Shown: one piece after another, positions 36,040 through 47,085 of the stretch
Position numbering within the stretch: the first letter of the stretch is position 1
How the letters are laid out: the number at the start of each line of letters is the position of its first letter
Source: Rhodocollybia butyracea
Lineage: Eukaryota > Basidiomycota > Agaricomycetes > Agaricales > Omphalotaceae
NCBI GenBank assembly: GCA_015501585.1
Contig: JADNRY010000291.1
Coordinates: 1 to 64,000 of the forward strand
DNA: 64,000 bases
Direction of reading: 5' to 3'
Notes under the pieces: generated by a model
Told to the model about the DNA's origin: nothing
Database searches by the model: none
Seen by the model: the letters and a program-made list of their open reading frames with translations, nothing else
Position numbers and translations under genes: made by a program

Positions 36040-37140
36040 TTAAAGGTTAATTATAGTAGAAAAAATAAAATTCTGAAGTTCAGAGTGCATTTCATCTGAA
36101 ATACTAGGATCTGCCAACAGGTCCTTTGCACAGGCCACCTTCTCCTTCTCCTGAAGCATCTTGAGTCTCTTCTCATCAAGCAGGTGCTTCTTATCAAGTC
36201 CAACTTTATTATTCAGGTAAGATGTGATAGTTGTCATTGTTTCCTGGAATTGATCATGGGCACGAGACAGGCTTGGCTGTGGAAGCCTTGTTCACAGGGG
36301 TCTTTGGTGCTTTAGAAATGTTGTTATCCTTCTCCTGCTTAGGAGAAAGTCCCACATCTTCATCAGAATCACCAGTCAAGTCAAGTGTACTTTCAGAGAG
36401 GTGGGAAACACTCTGGGGCCAAAAAGTGTCAGCCTTGAGAGGGGAAATTGATGCCACAAAACTGATGTTGAGAGTGCGCTCAGTCTTTGGATTGCTGTCC
36501 AGACTGTAATATATGGTATTAGTATGTACCGTTGCACATGGGAATTATTATCCAGCATACCGCTCTGCAAACAACTGATGCCAACCTTTATCTGTCCACC
36601 TCTTCATCTTCTCATAGGTTAACCTCCAACCTCTTCTCCAGCATCTTTGGCATGGCTCATTTTCTTCTTAAAAACCTCCTTTTTGTCTTGATCAGTATCA
36701 CCTCTGCCACCCGTAACCTTGAGAATCGCAAGAATGGCTCTATATACTTTTACGGAACGATTGTAATAGCTTTCACAAGCTGCCAAGTCACAATAGCTGC
36801 CTATGTAAAATGATTTAAATGACAGGAACTCATTGAAATTATTGGTCACGTACTGCTTTCAAAACACAATTTGGATGTACTTGAAGGGTCTCCCAATTAT
36901 TGTCTTGTTCTGGTCTGAGAATAAATTTGAATAATGCTGTGGTTTCTGGGTCAGTCCAATGACCTCTTCCTGTTTCCCTTTTTGTTTTTTTGGGCTGTGT
37001 AGCAGTTGGCAAAGGAGAGGCTGGCCGTTTACCTACAGCTTGTGCAGGTTGCCAAACAACACTTGTCAGAGGTTGGCATTGAGGGGGGCTCTGAGAGGGA
37101 TGGCAGTTTCATGCTTCCAAGGATTGTGCTGCATCTAAAA
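36040..37140 (-). CDS. SANT/Myb-like accessory protein of the Harbinger element
   Basis: Convergent with the transposase. Reading the minus strand: KRPASPLPTATQPKKTKRET, then RGHWTDPETTALFKFILRPE (SANT/Myb-like start), a block with FKKKMSHAKDAGEEVGG, then a serine/acidic linker (LTGDSDEDVGLSPKQEKD), and a C-terminal coiled coil (KKHLLDEKRLKMLQEKEKV) ending at 36040. In this superfamily the Myb/SANT partner carries the transposase to the nucleus and the TIRs. The exon joints between about 36500 and 36900 are not certain, and the start codon is unclear. Confidence 0.55.
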
Positions 37141-37489
37141 GGGCCTGAATGTTGTTCTTGATAGCTTTCTAGTAAGTAAAATTGCTCTCAGCTATACAAT
37201 AAGCATCCTACCATGTAAGATATGTGCCTCAACGTACACAGATAGGACAAAAAAATGGGACAAATGATTTATTTCTCAAATTTCTAAACTACATGGTGCA
37301 TGGCCAATCATCGGACACTAATTTGCGAAATGATGTGACGGCATGAAATGAAGTGATGCAAGAATTGAGCAGCCCTATTACATTACAAAAGAGTCTTTGA
37401 GCATCCGTTCGCTTAATGCCCTCATCGGGGATCAGTCAGTACATTGTGTTGTTGACAGCAGATGCAGTATAGTTGCCATGTCTGACATG

Positions 37490-38087
37490 GTGTTAGAGAT
37501 GTCCACGAGTCCAAGTCTTCACAAGTACTCACAGGTAAGATCCGTGGGAAAACCCGCAAGTATGTGACTCGTGGATCCGTTTCCCGTGGGTCAGGCGCGG
37601 GTCACAAGTCAGACATTTGCAATTTTCAGTTGACTTGCAAGTACTTGTGTGACTTGTGCAAGCAATATGAACTCATATATTTGTTGTTGGTGATCAAAAC
37701 TTACAGTAATTAATAGTATCATATTTATTATAGTACTTATCAAGTACTGCCACACATGTTTGAGGTTGTAGACAGCTCACAGCGACTGAGCGCTTATTTT
37801 GGCGCCCAATCGCCGTAGGCTGTCTACAATCCAAAGCCTAACTGTCAGTACATTTTTACTTCATACCATAGTATGAAATTAGTGTAACAAGTAAAGTACA
37901 GGTTTTTAATAGCATTATACACTGTAAAATCACTGTATGCAAGTAAATAATGGTAAATACTTGTGAATATAGCTGTAACTACTTGATTAGTGTGCGGATC
38001 CACAAGTACTTGTGAGACCCGCAAGTAATACTTGCGAGTCAGTGACCCGTTTCCCACGAGTCAGACACGGGTCACGAGTCAGGCCTT
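37490..38087. repeat. GACTCGTG-rich MITE-like repeat
   Basis: Both sides carry inverted clusters of (GA)CTCGTGG, CCCGCAAGTA and CACAAGTACT. The centre has a long imperfect hairpin (TTGTAGACAGC ... GCTGTCTACAA, with GGCGCCCAA between). This matches the layout of the MITE at 52451-53112 (inverted ends with reiterated words, central hairpin), but I could not define exact ends or a target duplication. Confidence 0.45.
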
Positions 38088-38198
38088 TTAGGCTTACATT
38101 CGATATCTTAACCTTCTTTGGGGAATCTTTGACAACCCAGCCTTGCTCCCTTTAAATAAATTAATAGTCTGGTTAGGCGTGGTCTTGTATTTGTTAGG

Positions 38199-38450
38199 TT
38201 GTTGTCTAGCGCCTTTCACATACCAGTACAAAACAAGCCAATTAGCAATAAATGTCAAATGATCAAAATGGACCACAGACGTAGGATGGGAGGATTGAGA
38301 CCAGCAGGTATACCATCCGGACCCTTTGAAATGGTCTTCTTAGATCTTATAACGGGGCTACCTCCTTCAGGAGCATCAGGTTATACAGCTATCCTGGTCA
38401 TCATGTGCAAGCTCACTAAATTTGCATTGATCATACTTTCGACAAATTAG
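38199..38450 (+). pseudogene. Gypsy integrase, N-terminal fragment
   Basis: Encodes the end of the zinc-finger region (KCQMIKM...GGLRPAGIP) and the start of the catalytic core (FEMVFLDLITGLPPSGASGY, then TAILVIMCKLTKFA), which includes the first Asp of the DDE triad (FLDLI). It stops at the insertion of the telomere-repeat element and continues at 42866. Confidence 0.75.
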
Positions 38451-38518
38451 ACCCACCTGTAGCTATAGCTTTATTTTAATAAATGGATAAGTTCTCCAGA
38501 GCATATTTAAATAAAATG

Positions 38519-38665
38519 GAGTTGGGGTTGGGGTGGGTTAGGGTGTCTCAGGTTAGGGTTTAGGGTTGGTTGGGGGTTGGTTAGGATTTTAGGTTGGGTT
38601 AGGGTTAAAATGGCAGGGAGGCTGTACAGCAGGCTAGGGTTGGGCTAGGGTTAGGGCTAGGGTGG
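38519..38665 (+). repeat. Interstitial telomere-like repeats (TTAGGG type), copy 1
   Basis: Degenerate GGTTAGGGTT, GGGTTAGGGTTAAAAT and GGGCTAGGGTTAGGGCTAG words, interspersed with a unique stretch (CAGGGAGGCTGTACAGCAGG). The same order appears inverted at 46440-46720, showing these repeats are a fixed part of element X. Confidence 0.85.
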
Positions 38666-38764
38666 CAGCTGGGAGGGGGCCCCAATAGGTTTCCGAGATA
38701 TGGCTTGTTCAATATTATGGCTCATCAATCACCTGACAGCTAGCTCATCGCTAGTTACTGCCTA

Positions 38765-41700
38765 CTGTAGGGTGTGGGGATCCTGGCCACCTTAAGGATT
38801 ATTGGTATCTGTAGCACGTGTATGACTCAAATAAACCAGCTTTTGTGGTACATTAGATAGAGGAATGTCTTTTGAATAGACTCATGCAATTTCGCGATTT
38901 TAGGGGAAGCCGTGGTGACCTTATGAATTTATTTTGGAGACAGGTCCAAAACCAGCAAAACCGGGGAAGCTAGCCACCCGTGGGAATATTTTCCTTGCAA
39001 TACTGTGTGCTGTTTTCTGTGTTCCCCTACGCCCCCAAAGCCTTTAAATGAATAAATAAACATTGAGAAGTGCTTATAGTCACTTCAAAAGTATATTGGG
39101 GCAGTTTTAAGTACTTTTATATGCGTAATTCTACTGATTTATCAATAATATGCTTCCACTTGGGTAATTGCAAAGGATCAGTGACTCCACGCTCGGTAAG
39201 GTAAGTATACAGTGCAGAAAGATCATTAACAGTGTCGAGTGATTCCCATGTGACATCCATATCACTCCACAGTACTTGAAACTCCACGTTGCGAGCAATC
39301 CATCAATGTCCATTGATCAAAGTTACCTCTATCTCATCCTCCTCATCTGTGCCTTCCTTCCTGCTGTCTTCACTTCCCGTTTCACCTAAGCTCTCGGTAG
39401 CTTCTCTTGTATCACTGACAGCTGAAACTGGGTGGACTTCCTCCGGAATCTGAGCTGGCTGAGGATGAGGGATAGGCCGTGGTTGGGGTCTAACTCAAAT
39501 GGGAGTGGGGCTGGGTGGTAAAGAAAATGGTGGTTCGTCTACATCAGAATCTGATTTGGATGGAATGTTGTCAAGTTCAGAAAAATCCTCGCTGTCAGAC
39601 TCAGAATTGGGTGCTACTCTGCCTCTGCCTCTGCCCCTGCCCCTACCCTCGCCTCGTCCCTGCTGCTCAGTCATGTCTATGGCCCGGCCCTGTCCACACC
39701 CATGCCCACGTTCTGGTGGTGAAGGTGGAGGAGATGGTGGACCATATATTTTTTCCCTTTCTTCCTTCTGACGTTCTTTTTCTGCCACTGTCAAACTTTT
39801 TTTGATGTTTTTGAATGTTGGAGCAAGGTCCTTGTGTAATTCTGCTCTCTTTTTCTTTGCCTCTGCTCTGAGCAATCCCTCCAGGTTCTCGGTGTCTGTC
39901 AAATGCCTCCCTTCTGCACTCGTATAGACTTTGTTCACCTTTTTTTTAAATGCCTTCTTTTGAAGATGTTCATTTTCAACATCCATTAATTTCATCTGTG
40001 CATAATTCTTCTCAAGTTCAATCCCCGCTGCCCTGGCAATCATAAGTAACTGCCAGTTCTCCTCCTCCAAGGCCTGTCTTGAGGCAGTCGGCCGAAGTGG
40101 GGATGGTAGCGCAATTTTGAACATGGAACATGTGATGCATGCAATATTAATGCCTTCACCAGAGTCAGATGAGTGGTCTGTCCCAGCTGGACTTGCTTCA
40201 GTGCTCAATGTGGCTGCACTGGCACGGCTAGGGGGTAGTGTGGGATGCTGGGGCTGTTGATTCATAGGTAGGGGTAGAGTCTGTGTGGGCATTGCCATTG
40301 GATGAGTATCTGCAGGGGTTAAAGAAGGGATGGGGAGAGCTGGGAGACATGCAGGAACAGGCTGGGCGGCTTGGGTGGTGTAATTTTTTGCAGGCTCAAA
40401 GAGATTTTTTGGAATAGCATTTATATCTACAGGCCAAGATCCCGTTTTATGAAATGCTGATACAATTGTTTGTGATTTGAAGGCTTGTGTTCTTGCAGCA
40501 GAATAAAATGACAAAAGATTGTATTTATCAATTTCGCCATATTTTTGACTAGCCTACATTGTTACATCATGTTAACTACAGACAAGAATTACAACAAGAA
40601 TGAACGTGCCTCATCAATCTGAGACTTCCAGCACAAAGCCAGTGGTCCAAAAACCCCAACATCACATGGTTGCAAGGCGTGTGTGGTATGAGAAGGCAAA
40701 CATACAACAAGAATTCAATTTTTTTTGAGCATAATCACAGAAGCAAAAGGTGCAATGTGAATTGTGCCCATCAAGAAGTAACAGCCTATATTCACCCAGA
40801 TCCTTTAGTTTGGCTGCAGAGGCAGGACCACAATCCTTCTCAATCCAGAGCGACCCAAGCTCCTTGTCAGTCCACCCATTTGGAGACATACAAATGCCCG
40901 AGAGATTTTAAGCAAAAAGTATCTTTGTAATATGATGAGCCTACCTAGCATGACAAGGATTGACCTCCCCCCACCTTAAATCCCAACGAACTCCTTCAAA
41001 AATAACAGAAGAATGAAGTGCGGAACCATCAGCGCACAGACCTTCAACAATTGTAACAAGCTTTGTAATGAGCTCCCGGTTCCCTGGTTGAATTGATTGA
41101 ACAATTTTTTGATCACGGTTGACTAGAATCGGGCGAGAATGCTTTCCAATACCTAATTGAATCCCTTTCTCATCCATATTGTACAACTTGGATGGTGATA
41201 TGTCGTACTTCTGAATAAGTTCCCCGTACATGTCAATGGATTTTGAGACAATAGGCTGATTAAGATTCCGGGCACAACACTGTTCTAAACCTGAAGTCCA
41301 TTTCAATGCAAGTTTGGGGTGCTGTTCACGGAAACAACAGGGCCAAGATATACCCACAGGCTGGCCATAGATGTGGGTTGCGTATTTGGATAGGGTGCTG
41401 AGTGATATTGGAACACCTCGGTGACCCATGACTTTTGTCCACTCAACAAGCATAGCTTCTTCCCCTGGGGAGAGTAGTTGCTCATGGGTGTGTGCTTCAG
41501 TCCAGTTTTTGACACCCTTCATACGGTTTTGTAATGTGCTTCTTGCGACTCGATAAATCTGAGAAACATTTGGTTATGGAAGTCTCCTGATTTGCATGAG
41601 AGATTACATACTTGTGCCGCTTTATTTATGGAATATTTTTTTGTTTTCACTGATTCTATTGCAAGGATAACCCTATCATCCATACTGAGGATGTCAAGAT

Positions 41701-42772
41701 CCTCATCATCACCGTCTGCAGAAGGGGAAAGAGGGGTTTCTGGTATTGTATTGCTGTCCACATACACATAAGTACATAATTGATGATAAGTATAATAATT
41801 ACCTAGACTCAGGCCTTCTGTCTGGCAAGGACAAAGTTCTCTGACAGGTACAGAATCAGGTATAGGTTGAGCATGGAGGTCAGGGTCAATAACATCATCA
41901 GGCCAAGTATCTCAATGGTCTGACATGTTTGAACAAGTGGATATAGGATGGGGGGTGAAGCGGTTGGCCTCAGGCATTTTATACATGTACTGTGGCCACT
42001 AGGATTGGCCAATGAGACTGTTGCGACTTGGGAGTATAGTTGCTATTATTATTGCTTGGAGATTGGATATACTTAGGCTAGATAGCAAATATAGAAAAAT
42101 TACACAGACAATCTGAGTAAAAGAAAGAGGAGAAAGAGCTCTGGAGCAGTGGACATAATCCACCTGAGTATACCAGGACCAAATATACCATCTTTGATGA
42201 AATATGACTTGTCAAACTTAAGAATGGGATGGAAAAATTCTCAAAGTCAGCTGGTGTAATGACCTTGTTTGTGGGTGCAAAAAAATCACTAAAATTATAA
42301 CAGACCCAATAACATGTGCATACTACCTTAATTTGTCTCCATTGTTAATTTGGTGTTGATAGCTGAAGCGGTTCTTGAGTTACAACCTCACAGATTAGTC
42401 AACTTTTGGGTATGCGACACATGGAGAAACTGAAAATAGAACTATGAAATTATGATAAGACAAGTCAAGAATAGTACCAGAGCCTTTGCAAGGCTCCAGT
42501 GAAGCATAGTGCCCAGCAATACTGTGAACAAAGTCCAGGATCTCATGTGACAGCTTGATTACCTTAAGAAATTCACGTGATTTTGATAATTGGAACCAAT
42601 CACAGCCAAGTATCTTGGGAATCAGGCAATTGTTTCGTACAAAGATTGGTGTGCACCTCAATATGTATGCATACTTCATTATGAGACTACCTAAGCTGGC
42701 TAATGCCCTCTACAGTGCTCTCCAGATAGCAACTGGGGTACCCGATGTGACCAGCTTCTAGACAGGGTACAG
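38765..42772 (-). mobile_element. Pogo/Fot1-type Tc1-mariner transposon, 4,008 bp
   Basis: Inserted into element X copy 1 with a TA duplication (38763-38764 and 42773-42774). The short inverted ends share CTGTA and then diverge. Comparison with X copy 2 (CTGCC-TA-TTCC) confirms the empty site. A minus-strand DDE transposase occupies 39495-41977. The 0.8-kb left flank and 0.8-kb right flank inside the element look non-coding. Confidence 0.88.
39495..41977 (-). pseudogene. Pogo-like DDE transposase (CENP-B/Fot1 group)
   Basis: Reading the minus strand from ATG 41977 (MPEANRFTPH): an acidic leader (DGDDEDLDILS), then a psq/HTH motif (DDRVILAIESVKTKKYSINK, AAQV). After a small intron near 41600-41520 comes the CENPB-type HTH (LSPGEEAMLVEWTKVMGHRG, PISLSTLSKYA). 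The DDE core has YNMDEKGIQLG (first D), LLLDGHNSHC (second D) and CDVGVFGPLA (third D, about 40665-40625). The C-terminal 339-residue block (40514-39495) has proline-rich and charged coiled segments and an acidic end. An in-frame TGA (SDH-stop-DTW) lies near the start. It would cut and paste the element; activity is doubtful. Confidence 0.82.
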
Positions 42773-42872
42773 TATTCCTAGGCCATGGAGAAGTTCTTGA
42801 AAATATTAAAATACACTCTGGAGAACTTGTCAGGTTTTATTAAAATAAAGTTAATGCAGCAGCTGTTAGACC

Positions 42873-43855
42873 AGGAAGGATTCGCTAATATCTTCTTCAA
42901 CAGGGTAGTCTCGGTATATGGACTACCATCACGGATCATCTCAGACAGAGACCAGAGATGGGCAACAGGATCCTGGAAAGCTATTGCCACTTGCTACGGA
43001 ACCATCTTGAATCTCGCATCGTCCCATCATCCTCAGACTGATGGGCAAACTGAAATTCTAAATGCAATGTTAGAACAAATGTTGAGAGCATATGTCAACA
43101 AGGATCGATCTGGCTGGGCATGCTGGTTGTCAATATTAGCATTTGCTTACAACAGTTCAGTTCATTCCTTGATGAACCGTAGACCAGACTTCCTTCTTAT
43201 GGGCTTCTTCCTCAGTACTTTGATGGTAGGAATGGTTCTGATGGAAGATGCTTCATACCAACCCTTCTTAGCTAGCCAGAAAGCATCCAAATGAGTACAA
43301 GGAGTGGAGAAACATCGGAAATTTGCTCAGGATGCCTTGGTGCTAGCCCAAGAGCATCAGGCCAAATCCTATAACAAGGGTTGCATCCCAGTGAAAGAAT
43401 TCCAACCAGGCAATTGGGTACTGATCAACCCTCATATGCTGAAACTCATAGAGACTCAAGGAACAGGTAAGAAGTTGGTTCAAAGGATGGTAGGGCCCTT
43501 TGAAGTTATGGAAAAGATCAATCCCATGGTATATCACTTGCGCCTACCAGATAACTACCCTATGCACTTGGTGGTAAACATCACACATATGCAAAAATAT
43601 CACATATCCCTCCAAAGTTTGGTGAACAAGAGAAACTACACCAGCTACGAGACATCAAGAATGGTTTGGATGAATTTGAGGTAGAAGCTATAATGGGACA
43701 TTGAGTCACCCCAAAGAAGTGAGGTAACCAACGGATGTATCTGGTTCAATGGAAGGGCTATGAACCATCAGAGGACTCATGGGTTTCAGAGTTTGCTATC
43801 AGGAATGCCCCCAAGTTGAGAAGAGATTATTTCCGGGAACATGGCCTCACCTGAT
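42873..43855 (+). pseudogene. Gypsy integrase C-terminal part and chromodomain
   Basis: Continues the integrase core: GFANIFFNRVVSVYGLPSRI, ISDRD (second Asp), ASSHHPQTDGQTEILNAMLE (Q-T-D-G-Q and catalytic Glu) and WLSILAFAYNSSVHS. After a TGA at about 43292 (QKASK-stop-VQG) comes the GPY-type region (FQPGNWVLINPHM, GKKLVQRMVGPFEV, HLRLPDNYPMHLVVNITH). A chromodomain follows (MYLVQWKGYEPSEDSWV), preceded by two TGA codons (GH-stop-VTPKK-stop-GN). A chromodomain would target integration to heterochromatin. The stops show it is dead. Confidence 0.85.
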
Positions 43856-44282
43856 GGTCCGGAGTACTTACCAGCCCCATGATAAATGGTTATGCATCGG
43901 TTCTCTCTCTCCTCTACCACTACAACATTGCTCTTAGAGAATCCTATTCTCGTTGTCAGAAGAGGTGCTGCTGCAGCATGTTTGGCACTTACACACAACA
44001 GTTGAAAAGGTGCTTCTTGGAAGCACGTTGACTAAGATTATTCACCCAAAAAAGGTGCTTCGGAGCATGTTTGGCCAGAAATTCACATCAACTCCATCTG
44101 AGAAAGGTGCTTTGAAAAGGAGCACATTCAGTTACTACAATGATGCCAAAATGGAACCATTGCCAAGCCTCGGATGGAAATCACATGAGGAATACCCCCT
44201 CCAGGCAACTCCCTTCCAACAGCGGATACAAATTCAAACCCTGCGTGGATGATTCCATGCTCTTCTTCTTCCCTCCTAACAC

Positions 44283-46234
44283 ATGAAGGTCAAAATCACA
44301 TTGAGTTCTATCGTGGAATCTCTCAGAATCAGACGACAATTATATGAGCAAGGAACACCTTTGATTGGAATTCTGGTCTCCAAACTCAGACAGAATCCCT
44401 TTCTATCCAGGAAGATGAAAGCCAGGTCCTCTGTCATCAATAAACTCTCCTCCTTGTCCCCATTCAATGCAACAGTCACCGGGGTCCACTCGACCCGATC
44501 AGGTCTCCTCAATATTATGACCCCCGTCTACCTCACCTTGCCTTTATCACTTGTCTCAACCAAGGAACATTTCCAGCAGGAGAAATCAAATGCATTCCCA
44601 TTACTTCAGTATGGGTTAGCAAAAGAAGACCCAACCGGTATGAAGGCTTCATCCAAGGAACCTACCAAGAAGCTCTGAGAGGGAGATGTAGCGAGCTACA
44701 CCGTAAGGCAGGGAAGCTCCTTGACAAACCAGAATGTAGAGAATGGTCTGGTTTCATCAAAGTGTACCTGACGAACCCCCTAGAAAAGGATTTCAATTGC
44801 TTGGCCAAATCCAACCTTTGGTTCAAAGAAGCTGTTGACCTGCTGGCTTTGCTTCAATCAGCTATAATGATCCTAACAGCTTGGGTCCGCATGGGGCACC
44901 ATCCTAATCTACTAAAAGCATCTCACCTGGCTCAACACTGTGACATGAACTTTGCAAGGTTTCCCTGGATGCTGAATGAGCATAGGGAACAAGGAATTGA
45001 GAGAGAAGAAGGATGGGATGTGGGGATAGACTCTTGCAAAGCCCAACCCAAGGATCAACTACTGAGATGGAGGTCATTCTCAGGAGCCAACACAAGGAAC
45101 TTTCCTGGAGAGCAATGGCAAAATGTCGGAGAAGGGGCTCCTTCAAGCTTGAATTTAGCAGCCACGAGCATAACTTCACACATGACAATGCTCATCCAAC
45201 CTCCCCCGATCCAGCGAGCGGCTCAAAAGGGCAAATGGGAAATTTTTGCCATGTCCTACAAAGACTCGCCTCTGAAGTTCTATTTGGTAGGGAAGAAGAA
45301 CAAGGAAGATCTGGAGGATCTCAACTTGAAATATTACGACCAAGGAAGGAAACAAATACTGCACTGTGACAGGGAGATTCCCATCCTGAGGGAGGTAGCT
45401 TAAGTTGATACCTTCATCTATGGATTACCCCTTGACAATGCCCACTTCTACAGTGGGAGGGAGATGAGACAAGAACTAGTGAGTTCATCATGGGTATACT
45501 GTAGACAAGAGCACAGCCAGCGACCTAATGCACAAGAATAATGCCTCGCAGAGCAAGAGAATTGCCAACACCAGTCCAAAGGCTATACCACCCAAACCCT
45601 CCCCCGTCGTACCCGACCACCACAACCCAGAAAATTCCATTTCCATGACAGAAGAACCTACTCAAATCCCCACCCCACCAACGATCACAGCCTCAATCAC
45701 GCAGAGCAACAGCTACACAGAACCCCAAGGAGTCGAGGCAATGAATGTTGACAAGGACAAAGGGGAGCAGCTGCTCACACAATTCAACGCAATGGCAGCA
45801 CCCACAGCAGGTGATCCCTTAGTCCTGGCACTCCTAGCCACAGGGGGACAATGCCAAGCCATACTAATGGGGGAAGCCAGAGAGACATTTGCCATACTTA
45901 TGGATCGAAGGACTGGTTCTGGATGACTGGTTCTCTCAAGAAGTGCCAGAACTACACATAACGGTTCTGTTCAAGGTCAGAAACGGGAATACTAATGGAT
46001 TCCTTATGGCTAGTAAAGTTTGCAAACAGAGACAAGGCAAGGATCTTGGCAACAACATACAATGGCGCAGCAAATGATGGAGACATCCTCAAGATGACCA
46101 GGGGATCTCACTCGAACTACCTCACATTGACCAGACAACCAGACCTCCTCATTGAGAGATGGCAGAATGGAGAACCGCTGGATCACAGCTCACCAGCACT
46201 AATGCAATGTCTAGAAGTTCAGCTGCTGCATTAA
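44283..46234 (+). pseudogene. Extra 3' reading frames of the gypsy element, function unknown
   Basis: Between the chromodomain and the 3' LTR are open frames of 131 residues (44283-44678), 213 (44762-45403), 132 (45528-45926) and 79 (45995-46234) in different frames. The 45528 part is Pro/Ser/Thr-rich with an acidic stretch (VEAMNVDKDKGEQLL). The following pieces (VLFKVRNGNTNGFLMASKV, LATTYNGAANDGDILKMTRG, LLIERWQNGEPLDH) read like one folded domain split by frameshifts. I recognise no known family. They may be one or two accessory proteins of this retroelement lineage, or captured host sequence. Confidence 0.4.
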
Positions 46235-46914
46235 CTTTATTTTAATAAAACCTGACAAGTTCTCCAGAGTGTATTTTAATATTTTTGAGAACTTCTCCAT
46301 GGCCTAGGAATAGGCAGTAACTAGCAATGAGCTAGCTGTCAGGTGATTGATGAGCCATAATATTGAACAAGCCATATCTCAGGAACCAGGAACCATGGGA
46401 AGAAACTGAGACCCCCCTCTTATGTTGGGGCCCCCTCCCAGCTGCCACCCTAACCCTAACCCTAGCCCAACCCTAGCCTGCTGTACAGCCTCCCTGCCAT
46501 TTTAACCCTAACCCAACCCAAAACCCTAACTAACCCTAACCAACCCCTAACCAACCCCTAACCCTAGCCTGAGACACCCTAACCCACCCTAACCCTAACC
46601 CTAACCTTTTACCCTAACCCTAACCCTAACCCTAAAACTAACCTAAAACTAGCAGGGGCATTGAAGCCCCTGCACCCCATTGATATTCTCACCCTAACCC
46701 TAACCCTAACTCCCAACCCCTAACCCTAACTAAGTGCTCCCCATATTTGGCAATGAATTGGACAGCTCTCCCATGTTAGGGTTAGCCCTTTGCCCTAACG
46801 AGAGCTGCCCTTGCCATTGCATAGTACTAGTGTCATGGAGAACTTGTCCATTTTATTTAAATACACTCTGGAGAACTTATCCATTTTATTAAAATAAAGC
46901 TATAGCTACAGGTG
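46220..46914 (-). mobile_element. Element X, copy 2 (695 bp), with telomere-like repeats
   Basis: Opposite orientation to copy 1. The ends are CAGCTGCTGCATTAACTTTA at 46220 and, inverted, CACCTGTAGCTATAGCTTTA ending at 46914. The body contains GTTCTCCAGAGTGTATTT near each end, the AGGCAGTAACTAGC...GAGCTAGCTGTCAGGTG block, and CCCTAA-type repeats (about 46445-46720) broken by a unique GGGGCATTGAAGCCCC hairpin. No clear target duplication was found. Confidence 0.85.
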
Positions 46915-47085
46915 TCAGAGTAGCGCGAATCCAACAAGTACTGGAGGAACAAAGAAGAGGAAATGCAGAGAGGGGAAAAAGCTAGCCATCGCACAAAGTT
47001 ACTTGGGAGATATCGCATAGGGAAGATCCTCACAGAACAACACACATCATGGACAAATGATTTGCTTATTGGCATGGGGGGGCTC

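Larger units (their letters stand above)
34332..37376. mobile_element. Complete PIF/Harbinger DNA transposon, 3,045 bp
   Basis: The inverted ends start AGGGCT and share CACTTCATTTCA(C/T)GCCG, then TCACATCATTTC; the right end has about 15 extra bases after AGGGCT. The 3-bp ATT duplication flanks both sides (34329-34331 and 37377-37379). Inside are a plus-strand DDE transposase gene and a convergent minus-strand SANT/Myb-like gene, the two-gene layout that defines this superfamily. Confidence 0.9.
38454..42865 (+). mobile_element. Element X, copy 1: TIR element with telomere-like repeats, split in two
   Basis: The left part (38454-38764) starts CACCTGTAGCTATAGCTTTA and includes (T)TAGGG-type repeats (about 38519-38660). 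The right part (42773-42865) ends ...AAAGTTAATGCAGCAGCTG, giving an inverted end CAGCTGCTGCATTAACTTTA. TTAGACC flanks both sides (38447-38453 and 42866-42872), and joining the flanks gives in-frame integrase codons (DKLDQEGFANIF). The middle is interrupted by the pogo-like element at 38765-42772. Compared with copy 2, part of the body is also deleted. Confidence 0.88.

Noticed and set aside
38094..38276. Minus-strand integrase zinc-finger piece (QQPNKYKTTPNQT) suggesting an inversion
   Set aside because: The plus strand gives a better, continuous integrase reading over the same bases; the minus-strand likeness is probably chance.
39499..39805. Plus-strand frames with repeated leucine-proline words
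   Set aside because: These are the antisense of the Arg/Gly-rich tail of the pogo-like transposase.
46440..46720. Chromosome end (telomere)
   Set aside because: Repeats are degenerate, interspersed with unique sequence, bounded by inverted ends and followed by retrotransposon sequence on both sides.
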